From: Streptomyces sp. NBC_01262
GTDB taxonomy: Bacteria > Actinomycetota > Actinomycetes > Streptomycetales > Streptomycetaceae
Direction of reading: 5' to 3'
DNA: 64,000 nt
Assembly (NCBI RefSeq): GCF_036226365.1
Contig: NZ_CP108462.1
Span: 2,770,501-2,834,500, forward strand
A program made the position numbers and the translations under genes. The notes below the pieces were generated by a model that ran no database searches, was not told the DNA's origin, and was given only the letters and a program-made list of their open reading frames with translations. This document shows, piece after piece, positions 12,729 to 21,818 of the stretch. Position 1 is the stretch's first letter; each line of letters starts with the position of its first letter.

Positions 12729-13832
12729 TCACAGGTTCGGCGCTATCTCTTCGGTCCAGATCCGCTCCCGGTCGGCCTGACCGAGATGGCAGGCGGCGAA
12801 GTGCCCGCTGCCGACCTCGCTCAGCACGGGAACGACGGTCCGGCTCGCGCCCTCGGTGAGGTCCGCGTACGGACAGCGGGGGTGGAACGCGCAACCGGAC
12901 GGCACGTTGATCAGGCTGGGCGGGGAGCCCTTGACCGGGTTCAGCCGGTCCGCCCGCTCACGGTCGAGCCGCGGCATGGAGCCCAGCAGGCCCCACGTGT
13001 ACGGGTGTTCCGGCCGCTCGAAGATGGCCTCCGCCGAGCCCTTCTCGATGCACTTGCCGCCGTACATCACCAGGATGTCGTCGGCGAGTTCGGCGACGAC
13101 TCCGAGGTCGTGGGTGATGATGATGACCGCGGAGCCGAACTCCTTCTGCAGATCCCGGATCAGGTCCAGGATCTGGGCCTGGACGGTGACGTCCAGCGCG
13201 GTGGTCGGCTCGTCGGCTATCAGCAGCGAGGGGTCGTTGACCAGCGCCATCGCGATCATCGCGCGTTGGCGCATACCGCCGGAGAACTGGTGCGGATGGT
13301 CGTCGACGCGCCGGTCGGGCTGCGGGATCCCGACCCGGTCCAGCATCTCGATCGTCCGCTTGCGGGCCTCTTTCTTGCCCGCCTCCGGGTGGTGCACCCG
13401 GTACGCCTCGATGATCTGCTGCCCCACGCTGAAGTAGGGGTGCATCGCGGTGAGCGGGTCCTGGAAGATCATGGCCATCTTCTGGCCGCGCAGCTCCCGT
13501 ACCCGGGCGGCATCGGCGGAGAGCAGCTCCTCGCCGTCGAGCCAGATCTCGCCGCTGATCCGGGCGTTGCGGCTGCGGTTGCCCGTCCGGTGCAGACCGA
13601 GGATCGACAGCGAGGTGACGGACTTGCCGGAGCCGGACTCGCCGACGATGCCGAGGGTCTTGCCCTTCTCCAGGTCGAAGGAGAGCCCGTCGACGGACTT
13701 GACCACCCCGTCGTCGGTCGGGAAGTGCACCTTGAGGTCGCGTACGGAGAGGAACTGCGGCGGCGCGTCGTCCGGCCGGCGGGGCTCGGGCACCATGTCG
13801 GGGACCGCGGAGGTCTTGGTCAGCTTGCTCAT
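12729..13832 (-). CDS. Oligopeptide/dipeptide ABC transporter ATPase (OppD/DppD type)
   Basis: A 367-aa ABC ATPase: Walker A GESGSGKSV, signature FSGGMRQRAMIAMAL, Walker B LLIADEP, H-loop ITHDLGVV, and a C-terminal oligo-HPY segment with a cysteine pair (CAFHPRCPY). The FSGGMRQR form and the QDPLTAMHP loop are typical of the D subunit. The ATG overlaps the permease stop codon (ATGA at 13829-13832), so expression is coupled. Confidence 0.94.
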   Translation of the reverse strand: MSKLTKTSAVPDMVPEPRRPDDAPPQFLSVRDLKVHFPTDDGVVKSVDGLSFDLEKGKTLGIVGESGSGKSVTSLSILGLHRTGNRSRNARISGEIWLDGEELLSADAARVRELRGQKMAMIFQDPLTAMHPYFSVGQQIIEAYRVHHPEAGKKEARKRTIEMLDRVGIPQPDRRVDDHPHQFSGGMRQRAMIAMALVNDPSLLIADEPTTALDVTVQAQILDLIRDLQKEFGSAVIIITHDLGVVAELADDILVMYGGKCIEKGSAEAIFERPEHPYTWGLLGSMPRLDRERADRLNPVKGSPPSLINVPSGCAFHPRCPYADLTEGASRTVVPVLSEVGSGHFAACHLGQADRERIWTEEIAPNL

Positions 13833-14827
13833 CCGAGCCTCACCCGGGGATCGACGACTGCGTAGAGGAGGTCAACCACGAGGTTGGCCATGATGACGAA
13901 GAAGGCGGCGAAGAGGGTCACGCCCAGGATGACCGGCAGGTCGCTCTGGCTGATCGCCTGCACCGCCTCGTAGCCGAGGCCACGGAGGTTGAACGTCGTC
14001 TCGGTCAGCACGGCGCCGCCGATGAGGGCGCCGATGTCGAGACCGAACACGGTGAGGATCGGCGTCAGCGTGGAGCGCAGCGCGTGCTTGCCGATGACCT
14101 TGCTCTCCTTGAGGCCCTTGGCGCGCGCCGTGCGGATGTAGTCCTCGTTGAGGACTTCCAGCAGCGTGGCGCGGGTGAGTCTCGCGTACGTCGCGGCGTA
14201 CAGGAAGGCCAGGGTGATCCAGGGCAGGACCAGGTTCTGCGCCCATTCCAGCGGGTTGTCCGTGAAGTTGACGTAGTCGTTGGGAAACCAGCCCAGGACG
14301 TGGACGAAGATGGACAGCGACAGCAGACCGGTGAAGTAGATCGGCAGCGAGACGCCGGCCAGGGCCGTCATCATGGTGGCCCGGTCCACGACCGAGCCCT
14401 TGCGCAGCGCCGAGATGATGCCGGTGCCGGTGCCCAGGACCAGCCAGATGACCGAGGCGCCGGCGGCGAGCGAGAGAGTCACCGGCAGCCGGTCGAGCAG
14501 CACCGGCCACACCTCCTGCTCGGTCTTGAAGGAGTAGCCGAAGCAGGGCGCCGAGCAGTGCGTGATGTCGGTGCCCTGGCTGTAGTCGCGCCCGACGAAC
14601 AGGCCCTTGAGGAAGAGCAGGTACTGCTCGGCGATCGGCTTGTCGAGGCCCATCTTGTGACGGATGCCCTCGACCGCGACCTTGTCGGCGATCTTGCCGA
14701 CGTAGAGCAGGGCCGGGTCGCTGCCGGTGAGCTTCGGCACCATGAAGAAGATGCCGAAGGTGATCACCGAGACCACCAGCAGCAGGACGGCCACATTGAC
14801 GAGCCGTCGGATGAGATACACGAGCAC
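13829..14827 (-). CDS. Peptide ABC transporter permease (OppB/DppB type)
   Basis: A 332-aa inner-membrane protein beginning with a hydrophobic helix (LVYLIRRLVNVAVLLLVVS) and carrying the EAA-like loop (EDYIRTARAKGLKESKVIGKH), the ATPase contact of type I importers. The insertion after the first helix (residues about 30-100) is longer than in short permeases and is typical of OppB. The GTG start is at 14827. A strong hairpin precedes it in the transcript, between the binding-protein gene and this gene. Confidence 0.92.
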   Translation of the reverse strand: MLVYLIRRLVNVAVLLLVVSVITFGIFFMVPKLTGSDPALLYVGKIADKVAVEGIRHKMGLDKPIAEQYLLFLKGLFVGRDYSQGTDITHCSAPCFGYSFKTEQEVWPVLLDRLPVTLSLAAGASVIWLVLGTGTGIISALRKGSVVDRATMMTALAGVSLPIYFTGLLSLSIFVHVLGWFPNDYVNFTDNPLEWAQNLVLPWITLAFLYAATYARLTRATLLEVLNEDYIRTARAKGLKESKVIGKHALRSTLTPILTVFGLDIGALIGGAVLTETTFNLRGLGYEAVQAISQSDLPVILGVTLFAAFFVIMANLVVDLLYAVVDPRVRLG

Positions 14828-14844
14828 TGCGCTCGGCCCTGCCC

Positions 14845-14883
14845 GGGGCCGCCGCGACTCCTGTGGGAGTCTGCGGCGGCCCC
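14845..14883 (-). terminator. Stem-loop between binding-protein and permease genes
   Basis: GGGGCCGCCGCGACTCC and its near-perfect complement (one bulged base) flank a 4-base loop. No T-run follows. Within an operon such a structure usually attenuates read-through or protects the upstream message, which would raise binding-protein expression over the permeases. Confidence 0.6.
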
Positions 14884-14952
14884 GGCGGAGGCCTTCACCT
14901 GCCCTTCGGACTAGCTGTGCGAACTACGTGGGACTACTTGACTGGCGGCAGG

Positions 14953-16710
14953 TCACTTGCCGTCGCTGACACCCAGCGCCTGGAAGTCGACCTCACCGAA
15001 GGCCTCGTTGATGTAGACGTTGGTCAGCCGCGGGTTGCGGTAGTTCAGCGCCTTGTCCGCGACGATCGGCAGGTAGTACGCGCCGTCGACGACCTTGTGG
15101 TTGATCTTCTTGTAGATCTCCGCGGCCGCGGCGGGGTCGGTCAGAGCGGCGGCCTCGTCGAACCAGCCGTTGATCTCCGGGTCGTTGATCTCGGAGTAGT
15201 TGCTGTTGCCGTTCTGGACGATGAAGCGGCCGTCGACCAGCGGCTGCAGGTAGCCCGAGCCGTTCGGGTAGTCGGCGCCCCAGCCCATGACGATCAGGCC
15301 GTAGCCCTTGTTCTTGACCACCGACGGCGAGCCGATGACCGAGGAGATGAGCTTGCCGTCGTACTGGTCGATGCTGGCGGTGATGCCCACGGCCTTGAGC
15401 GCAGCCTGCAGGGCGACAGCGGACTTGACTTCCTTGTCCTTGTTGCTGCGGACCGCGATCTTGGTGCTGAAGCCGTTGGGCTTGCCGCAGGCCGCGAGCT
15501 CTTCCTTGGCCTTGGCGATCTGGGCCTTGCCCTTGGTCAGGTTGAACGGGTCGTAGTCGTCCGAGCCGAGGATGTTCGGAGGCAGCATGCTGCCGTACGT
15601 CGAACCGGCCACCGAGCCGCCGCGGGCGGTCTGCAGGTCGGTCGTGTTGGCCGCGTAGATGACGGCCTTGCGGCAGTGCTCGTTGTCGTACGGCGCGACC
15701 TTCGGGACGACCGACACGTAGCGGATGAAGCCGTTGTACGGGTCGTCCGTGTTCGCCTTGAGCTTGCTGTCCTGCAGGACCTTGATCTGGGCGTTCTGCG
15801 ACAGGCCGGTCTGGCTGATGTCGATGTCCGCGCTGCCTTCGAGCAGGTTGTTGTCCATCTCGTCAGCGTTGGTCGTGATGGTCAGCGTGATCTTGTCCGG
15901 CAGCGCCTTGCGGAACGGGTCGGTGCTCTGGCTCCACTGGGTGTTGCGGACCCACACGACCGACTTGCCGGGCTCGTACGACTGGAACTTGTACGGGCCG
16001 GAGGAGACCGGCTTCTGGCCGTACTTGGCGCCGGTGTCCAGCTTCTGCGGAACCGGGGAGGCGCTGCCCATCGCGAGCAGGTACGGGAAGCTGGAGTCCG
16101 GCTTGGCCAGCTTGAAGACGATCGTCGAGTCGTCCGGGGTGGTGACCGACTTCAGGCCGAGCTTGTTCGGGTCCGTGTCCTTGTACGGACCGGGGTACTT
16201 CTGGCCCTGGTCGAGCTCGTTGATCAGGTAGGTCGGGCCGCCGCTGATGACGTCCTGCGCGAAGATGCGCTCGATGCCGTACTTGATGTCCTTGGACGTG
16301 ATCGCCGAGCCGTCCTCGAACTTCACGCCGCTGCGCAGCTTGAAGGTGTACGTCTTCTTGTCCGCGGAGATCTCCGGCTGGGCCGTGGCCAGGTCGGGGA
16401 CCAGCTTCAGACCGTCCGCGCCCGGCTTGGCGTCGTAGGCGAGCAGCGTTCTCGCGTAGAGGCGCTGCATGTTCCAGATCGACGCGTAGTAGGCGCGCCC
16501 CGGGTCCCAGGAGTCGGCGTCCGTCGTCGTCCAGAGCTTGAGCGTGCCGCCCTTCTTGTCGGACGCGTTGACTATTTTGGTCGCGGCGGCATTGAATCCC
16601 GCGCCGGAGCTGCTCTTGCCGCCGCCGTCGCCGGAGCCGCCGCACGCGGCCGCGGTCAGTGCCATCACAGCAACGAGGCCGGTCGTTGCGAGTGTCCTCT
16701 TGCGGGTCAT
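14953..16710 (-). CDS. Peptide ABC transporter substrate-binding lipoprotein
   Basis: A 585-aa SBP family 5 protein. It begins with a positively charged lipoprotein signal and a lipobox (LTAAAC), so Cys23 or so would be lipidated and the protein tethered outside the membrane. A Gly/Ser linker and a long periplasmic-binding fold follow, including the family segment YTFKLRSGVKFEDGSAITSKD. The ATG at 16710 has a GGAGGAG site. It binds oligopeptides for the adjacent importer; the ligand range is unknown. Confidence 0.94.
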   Translation of the reverse strand: MTRKRTLATTGLVAVMALTAAACGGSGDGGGKSSSGAGFNAAATKIVNASDKKGGTLKLWTTTDADSWDPGRAYYASIWNMQRLYARTLLAYDAKPGADGLKLVPDLATAQPEISADKKTYTFKLRSGVKFEDGSAITSKDIKYGIERIFAQDVISGGPTYLINELDQGQKYPGPYKDTDPNKLGLKSVTTPDDSTIVFKLAKPDSSFPYLLAMGSASPVPQKLDTGAKYGQKPVSSGPYKFQSYEPGKSVVWVRNTQWSQSTDPFRKALPDKITLTITTNADEMDNNLLEGSADIDISQTGLSQNAQIKVLQDSKLKANTDDPYNGFIRYVSVVPKVAPYDNEHCRKAVIYAANTTDLQTARGGSVAGSTYGSMLPPNILGSDDYDPFNLTKGKAQIAKAKEELAACGKPNGFSTKIAVRSNKDKEVKSAVALQAALKAVGITASIDQYDGKLISSVIGSPSVVKNKGYGLIVMGWGADYPNGSGYLQPLVDGRFIVQNGNSNYSEINDPEINGWFDEAAALTDPAAAAEIYKKINHKVVDGAYYLPIVADKALNYRNPRLTNVYINEAFGEVDFQALGVSDGK

Positions 16711-16826
16711 CAGAAAGGCTCCTCCTGATCGTCGCGGTCCTGAAATCGGACCGCCGGGGTGTGAGCGACCCCGGGGCTTTGAAGTCCGGCGGCGCGCCCG
16801 GTGATTCGGGCGCCTGCTCGGACGGG

Positions 16827-16854
16827 GTGTGACGTGTGACGTGTGATGTGTGAC
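16827..16854. repeat. Four 7-bp tandem repeats
   Basis: GTGTGAC repeated four times (third copy GTGTGAT) between the permease and the binding-protein gene. It is a simple repeat with no evident role. Confidence 0.5.
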
Positions 16855-16867
16855 GCGGAGCGGGAGT

Positions 16868-17863
16868 TCAGCTGCCCTTCGGGTCGAGCGCGTCCCGGAG
16901 GCCGTCGCCGAAGAGATTGAAGGCGAGCACGGTCACGAAGATCGCCAGGCCGGGGATCACCATGTACATGGGGTCCGCCTGGTAGATGTGGACCGCGTCG
17001 GAGAGCATCTGGCCCCAGGACGGGGTGGGCGGCTTCACACCGGCGCCCAGGAAGCTCAGCGCCGCCTCGTTGAGGATGTTGGTCGGGATGATCAGCGTCG
17101 TGTAGACGAGGATCGGAGCGACGAGGTTCGGCAGCAGCTCGCGCAGCAGGATGTGGACGCTGCCCGCGCCCAGGCTCCTGGCCGCCTCGACGAACTCCCG
17201 TTCCCTCAGCGACAGGGCCTGGCCGCGCACGATGCGGCCGATGTACGGCCAGCCGAAGAAGCCGATGACGACGATCAGGATGCCCATCCGGACCCCCGAA
17301 CCGGACAGACCCAGCAGGCTGTCGGGCATCACCGACACCAGGGCGATGGTGAACAGCAGCTGGGGGAAGGCCAGCAGCAGGTCCATCGTCCGGCTGATCG
17401 CCGCGTCGATCCAGCCGCCGAAGTAGCCGGCGGCGATGCCCAGGAGCACTCCGATGACCACCGAGACCATGGCGGCCAGGAAGGCCACGACCAGCGAGAT
17501 GCGGGCGCCGTACAGCACCCGGGCGAAGACGTCGCGGCCGAAGGTCGGGTCGACACCGAACAGGTAGTTCCAGGACATGCCGCCGAAGGCCCCCTTGGGG
17601 GTGCCCAGGTCGGCGTTGATCTGATCCGGGTGGAACTCGTCCGGCGGATGACCGAACAGAGCGGTCAGTACGGGGGCGAAGACCGCCGCCAGGATCAGCA
17701 GCAGGACGACGGCGCCGCCTGCGAGAGCCACCTTGTCGCGCTTGAGCCGGTCCCAGGCAATGCGGCCGGGCGACCTGCCCTCGATGGCCTTGGCGGGCTC
17801 ACCGGCGGCGATGTCGGTCAGTGCCGTCTCGGCGGCAGCGGTGTCGTGCAGCGGTGCGGTCAT
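16868..17863 (-). CDS. Peptide ABC transporter permease (OppC/DppC type), first gene of operon
   Basis: A 331-aa permease with a cytoplasmic N-terminal segment, the WDRLKRDKVALAGG motif typical of OppC just before the first helix, and an EAA loop (EREFVEAARSLGAGSVHI). The ATG at 17863 is preceded by GAGGAG at good spacing; an upstream in-frame GTG region would add unlikely residues. Having the C permease first, ahead of the binding protein, is an uncommon gene order for this importer. The promoter should lie in the 597-bp gap upstream. Confidence 0.92.
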   Translation of the reverse strand: MTAPLHDTAAAETALTDIAAGEPAKAIEGRSPGRIAWDRLKRDKVALAGGAVVLLLILAAVFAPVLTALFGHPPDEFHPDQINADLGTPKGAFGGMSWNYLFGVDPTFGRDVFARVLYGARISLVVAFLAAMVSVVIGVLLGIAAGYFGGWIDAAISRTMDLLLAFPQLLFTIALVSVMPDSLLGLSGSGVRMGILIVVIGFFGWPYIGRIVRGQALSLREREFVEAARSLGAGSVHILLRELLPNLVAPILVYTTLIIPTNILNEAALSFLGAGVKPPTPSWGQMLSDAVHIYQADPMYMVIPGLAIFVTVLAFNLFGDGLRDALDPKGS

Positions 17864-17962
17864 CTCTCCTCGTGCATCCCCCTGCCGGCGGTGACCGGCA
17901 TCGGCGTCCCTGATCTGCCCGTCCGGGTCGTCAGACCGGGCCGACACTGTCGGGCAAAGCTT

Positions 17963-17978
17963 TGTCGTCAAGACGACA
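17963..17978. promoter_or_regulatory. Palindrome TGTCGTC-AA-GACGACA upstream of the peptide operon
   Basis: A perfect 7-bp inverted repeat with a 2-bp centre, about 100 bp before the first gene of the peptide importer. On the minus strand a TTGACG-like -35 element overlaps it. It is a plausible repressor site; the regulator is unknown. Confidence 0.45.
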
Positions 17979-18158
17979 TAGAAATCTGTGTGTCACCTTG
18001 GGGACGGAGTCTTCATTGCCTGTGCGATCACACACCAGATCCAGCAACGAAGCGATGCGCAACTGTGATGTAATCAGCGCTTTTATTTCCGGGGCGTTGC
18101 AACCGGTGAACGATCCGCCCCTCGGGGGATCATCGGCATCATCCGCACCGACCCTCGG

Positions 18159-18178
18159 ACAGAGGGTTAACCCTCTGT
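18159..18178. promoter_or_regulatory. Perfect 20-bp palindrome in the divergent intergenic region
   Basis: ACAGAGGGTT followed by its exact complement AACCCTCTGT, between the peptide operon (minus) and the DUF885 gene (plus). The rest of the 17864-18460 gap shows no convincing gene. This symmetric element is a candidate operator acting on either side. Confidence 0.5.
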
Positions 18179-18460
18179 TCCGCAACGGCCGGACCAGCGG
18201 ACTTCGTAGGGGTTCCCCCAGTTGCGCACCGGAGTTGACAGCGCCGTGAGCAGGGCCGGGACCAGGCGTGACCGGTATTTCGGTGACGCTCCGCGATTTC
18301 GCCGCGGTGAATGCGCGCCCGGTTCGGCATTCAAGGGCGGGCTTCACCGGATGTGCGGGTCCCGGTTCCGCGTCGCCCCTCCCGGAAGCGACCGGGCAAT
18401 TCCCGAATCGCGGTAATAGGCGTTTGTGTGCCGGGCCCGATCGGGCGCTACCTTCGGGGC

Positions 18461-19978
18461 ATGGATGATCGGCTGCACGCGGTGTGCGACCTCATGGTTC
18501 CCCTGGTCCGGGAGATGGCCGGCCTGCACGCGTACGACGGCCAGGTGCAGGACCTCTCACCCGAGGGCGTACGCCGCGGGCTCTCCGCGCTCGCCCACGC
18601 GCGCCGCGCCGGGGACACCGCGGCGGACCCCCATGACGAGGCCCATCTGTCGGTCTTCGAGAACACCCTGAAGGTCCAGTACGGCGAGCTGGAACTGCAC
18701 CGCCGCGATCCCTATCCGCATCTGTCCAATCTGGAATTGACCACATACGACCGCGCGTACGCACCGGCCGGGCAGCGCGCCGAGGCGCGCCGGCGGCACC
18801 TGCTGCAGTGGCCCGACGCCGTCGACGCGGCGATCGCCTCACTCGACCGGGTGAGCGCGCCGGTCGCCGGCGCCCTGCTCGGCGCCGTACGCGGCCTGGC
18901 CGCCGGTCTCGACGGCGACCGCGAGCCCGAGGCGGTGCCCGCGCTGGCCGCGCACGGGCGGCTGGTCGCGCACATCGCGCGGGCCGCGGAGACCGGTGAC
19001 CCGGATCCGCGGCTGGGCGGGGCGGCACTGGCCGCCCTGATGGGCAGCCAGGAGGGGGTGGACGTCGACCTGTCCGCGCTGGCCGGTGAGGCGGAGCGCG
19101 AGTGCGCCCGGCTGACCGAGCTGCTGACGCGGTCCTGCGAGCGGCTCGACCCCTCACGCGGCGTCGGTGAGCTGATTCCCGAACTGCTCGCCGACCACCC
19201 CGACGCGGACGGGGTCATCCCCGAGGCGGCCCGGCTGACCGAGGAGGTCATCGCCTTCACGCGCGAGCACCGGCTCGCCCCCTGGCTCGACGGCGAGTGC
19301 CTGGTCGGCCCGGCCCCGCCGTCGCGGCGCTGGTCCATGGCCATGATGACCTGGGCCGCCCCGGGGGAACCCGACTCCGCGTCCTGGTACCACGTCACCC
19401 CGCCGGAGCCGGACTGGCCGGAGCGGGAGCGGGAGGAGTGGCTGTCGGTCTTCAGCCGTACGAGCCTCCCGGCGATCACGGTCCACGAGGTCGCCCCCGG
19501 GCACTTCGCGCACGGCCGCGCGCTGCGGCACGCGCCGACGGCGGTGCGGCGGGTGCTGCATTCGCTGTCCTTCTGCGAAGGCTGGGCCCACTACGTCGAG
19601 GAGGTCTGCCTGGAGGAGGGCTTCCGGGACGGCGATCCGCGCTTCGCGATCGGGGTCGCCCTGGAGGCACTGGTGCGGGTCACCCGGCTGTCCTGCGCGA
19701 TCGGGCTGCACACCGGCGCCCTGTCCGTGGACGACGCCACCGCCCTGTTCATGCGCGACGCCCACCTGGCGAGGGCCGCCGCCGCCTCCGAGGCCCGCCG
19801 CGGCACCTTCGACGCCGGCTACGGCCGCTACACCTGGGGCAAGCTGGAGATTCTCCGGCTGCGCGAGCGCGCCCGCCGCGACTGGGGCGCCGGCTTCTCC
19901 CTGGAGCGCTTCCACGGCGCCCTGCTCGCCCTCGGCAGCCCCCCGCTAGGCCTCATCGGCGCGGCGCTGGCCGCGTAG
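18461..19978 (+). CDS. DUF885-family putative metallohydrolase
   Basis: A 505-aa soluble protein with the DUF885 signatures: HEVAPGHFAHG (zinc-binding HExxPGH-like motif, near residue 345) and EGWAHYVEEVCLEEG about 35 residues later, supplying the downstream glutamate. Related proteins are thought to be zinc carboxypeptidase-like enzymes, but the activity is poorly characterised. The ATG at 18461 follows a weak GGGG. It is divergent from the peptide importer, so a role in peptide breakdown is a reasonable inference. It converges with the SseB-like gene, with only 24 bp between the stops. Confidence 0.8.
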   Translation: MDDRLHAVCDLMVPLVREMAGLHAYDGQVQDLSPEGVRRGLSALAHARRAGDTAADPHDEAHLSVFENTLKVQYGELELHRRDPYPHLSNLELTTYDRAYAPAGQRAEARRRHLLQWPDAVDAAIASLDRVSAPVAGALLGAVRGLAAGLDGDREPEAVPALAAHGRLVAHIARAAETGDPDPRLGGAALAALMGSQEGVDVDLSALAGEAERECARLTELLTRSCERLDPSRGVGELIPELLADHPDADGVIPEAARLTEEVIAFTREHRLAPWLDGECLVGPAPPSRRWSMAMMTWAAPGEPDSASWYHVTPPEPDWPEREREEWLSVFSRTSLPAITVHEVAPGHFAHGRALRHAPTAVRRVLHSLSFCEGWAHYVEEVCLEEGFRDGDPRFAIGVALEALVRVTRLSCAIGLHTGALSVDDATALFMRDAHLARAAAASEARRGTFDAGYGRYTWGKLEILRLRERARRDWGAGFSLERFHGALLALGSPPLGLIGAALAA

Positions 19979-20002
19979 ACCCGACCTCCGCGTAAAACCA
20001 GC

Positions 20003-20791
20003 TCAGCCCGTCGGGCCGGGGGCCCAGCCGGCCCAGGAGGCGCCGCCCGCCGCGGCGGAGGGCGCCGGGGCGTGGGCGTCGCGGTCGTAGAAGGGCGTGG
20101 CGCGCACCCGCATCCACATGGCGACGGGGTCGTACTCGTCGGCCATCGCGACGGTGGAGACGGGCAGGCCCTGCGGGACGCCGGCGATGGACTGCTGCAT
20201 CATCAGGCGCACCGACTCCACGGCCGCGGGCCCGGTGTCGTACATGTCGAGCCCGATGGCGAGATACGGCTCGCCGAGGGCGGGCTGCACCCAGGCGCGC
20301 CGCAGCGCCCGGACCGCGGGGGTGCGGTGGGCGTGCTGGACGAGGAGCGCGTAGTACTGCGGGATCTGCAGAGCAGGCTCGCTGATGCCCAGCGGCCCGG
20401 CGGGGAGGCGGTCCAGGCCCGCCGCGACCCGCCGCAGGTCGAGCCAGGGGACGCCCACACCGCCGCCGGGGGCGTGCGGGTTGAGCCACAGGCCCCAGCG
20501 GTCGGGGAACAGCGAGGACGCGATGTCACGGCCGGAGATGACCTCGTGAGCGCGGGCCCAGCCGCTGGCGGCGAGCTCCCGGGGGGAGGTGACGCAGGGC
20601 GCGTAGCCGTACCCGGCGACCTCCATGTTGCCGTACTGCGCTTCGGCGGTGCCGGGTGCTCCGTGCCAGAGCAGCATCCAGACCTGGCTGTCGGCGAGCG
20701 CCCTGAGCAGGTCCTCGTAGGCGTCGTATCTCCCGGGTGTCACCTGCTGGAGCGCATGCTCCAGGCCACCCGCTCCCGCGCCCGCGCTCAC
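20003..20791 (-). CDS. SseB-like protein (paralogue 2)
   Basis: A 262-aa protein with the SseB N-terminal fold (ALADSQVWMLLWHG...) and an SseB-type C-terminal half (GEPYLAIGLDMYDTG...). No signal peptide or membrane helix is visible. SseB was named for enhanced serine sensitivity in E. coli; its molecular role is unknown. It starts at a GTG behind AAGGGG. It is tandem with a second SseB-like gene and close to the glycine/serine catabolic operon. Confidence 0.75.
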   Translation of the reverse strand: MSAGAGAGGLEHALQQVTPGRYDAYEDLLRALADSQVWMLLWHGAPGTAEAQYGNMEVAGYGYAPCVTSPRELAASGWARAHEVISGRDIASSLFPDRWGLWLNPHAPGGGVGVPWLDLRRVAAGLDRLPAGPLGISEPALQIPQYYALLVQHAHRTPAVRALRRAWVQPALGEPYLAIGLDMYDTGPAAVESVRLMMQQSIAGVPQGLPVSTVAMADEYDPVAMWMRVRATPFYDRDAHAPAPSAAAGGASWAGWAPGPTG

Positions 20792-20853
20792 GTGGCCGCC
20801 CCTTCTGTCGAGCTCGTCTCTCTCAAGCTCATCAAACCAGGTTAGGCGCCCCC

Positions 20854-20896
20854 ACTGACAGCAGCCTCGGCCCTTGATTCAGGGGCTGCTGTCAGT
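20854..20896 (-). terminator. 13-bp hairpin between the two sseB-like genes
   Basis: ACTGACAGCAGCC pairs perfectly with GGCTGCTGTCAGT across a 17-base loop. The stop codon of the upstream gene lies inside the stem. It probably limits read-through from the first sseB-like gene to the second. Confidence 0.6.
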
Positions 20897-21650
20897 CCCG
20901 GGAGTAGAAGGGCCGTACGCGCTCCAGCATCCAGTCGCCGACCGGGTCCTGGGCGATGTCGAGCAGGACCAGGTTGACCGGCCACGGCACCGGCATCGCG
21001 CCCAGCGCGCGTCCGAGGGCGGTCATCGCGGCGGCGCGGTCCTCCTCCTGCCAGCGGTCGAGCTCCACGCCGATGAACAGCGCGGGCGGATCGCCCTCCA
21101 CGCTGGCCAGCGCGCGCCGGGCGCTGAGGACGACCGGGGTGACGGCGAACTCGCCCGCCGCCGTGGCCAGGAACTCCACGGGCTCCTCGTCCGTCCCCGG
21201 CTCCCACAGCCGGACCCGGGCACCGGTGGGCGCGTCCGGCGCGCGCTCGGTGCGGCACAGCTCCATGACGGCGGCCGGGGGCAGCGGGATGCCCACCGCG
21301 CCGCCGGGGTTGACGGCGATACCGATCTGCGGGGGCAGGCCGCGCGCGAACTCGCGCAGCGGCGCCACCGCGAAGGACATGCCGTTGGCGGCCTGCAGGA
21401 ACTGCTGCTCCGAGCTGAAGACGGGGGTGTAGACGATGCCGTCGAGCTCCATGGTCGCCAGGTCCAGGTCCGTGCTGTCCGGGCTGCCGCCGCCCGGCAG
21501 CGGAACCCATACGTGGGAGCGGCCGAGCACCTCCATGACCCGCGCGGTCGCGCCGGGGTCGCCCATGGCGGCGGAGAGCACTTCCTCCAGCTCGTTGGCG
21601 GGCCAGCCGCCCACCGGGCTGTCCGGTATGCGTTGCGCCGGAATCTCCAT
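20892..21650 (-). CDS. SseB-like protein (paralogue 1)
   Basis: A 252-aa SseB-family protein: a helical N-terminus (ANELEEVLSAAMGD), a beta-rich middle (SHVWVPLPGG...YTPVFSSEQQFLQA) and an SseB C-terminal domain ending in a conserved PFYSRD-like motif, echoed as PFYDRD in its neighbour. Low overall identity to the neighbour with shared motifs suggests an old tandem duplication. The ATG at 21650 has a GGTGGGG site. The biochemical role is unknown. Confidence 0.78.
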   Translation of the reverse strand: MEIPAQRIPDSPVGGWPANELEEVLSAAMGDPGATARVMEVLGRSHVWVPLPGGGSPDSTDLDLATMELDGIVYTPVFSSEQQFLQAANGMSFAVAPLREFARGLPPQIGIAVNPGGAVGIPLPPAAVMELCRTERAPDAPTGARVRLWEPGTDEEPVEFLATAAGEFAVTPVVLSARRALASVEGDPPALFIGVELDRWQEEDRAAAMTALGRALGAMPVPWPVNLVLLDIAQDPVGDWMLERVRPFYSRD

Positions 21651-21818
21651 CACTACCCCACCTGCCGACGTCTCTTCTGACGTGTCCACCTGTACAGAAA
21701 CCTTATCCGGTAACCCGGATGGACACGTATGGTGATCGTCAGGTTGCGCTCCGTAACGACCTCTCTCAATGATGAGTCAAGTAAGAACAAATCTCGACAC
21801 TTTGGGAGAAACCCTGAC

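Noticed and set aside
9428..12859. A 1143-codon open frame on the plus strand
   Set aside because: It is antisense to mnmA, the cysteine desulfurase and an ABC ATPase, all with intact motifs. Long antisense frames are expected at this GC content, and the protein is low-complexity Gly/Val/Arg/His.
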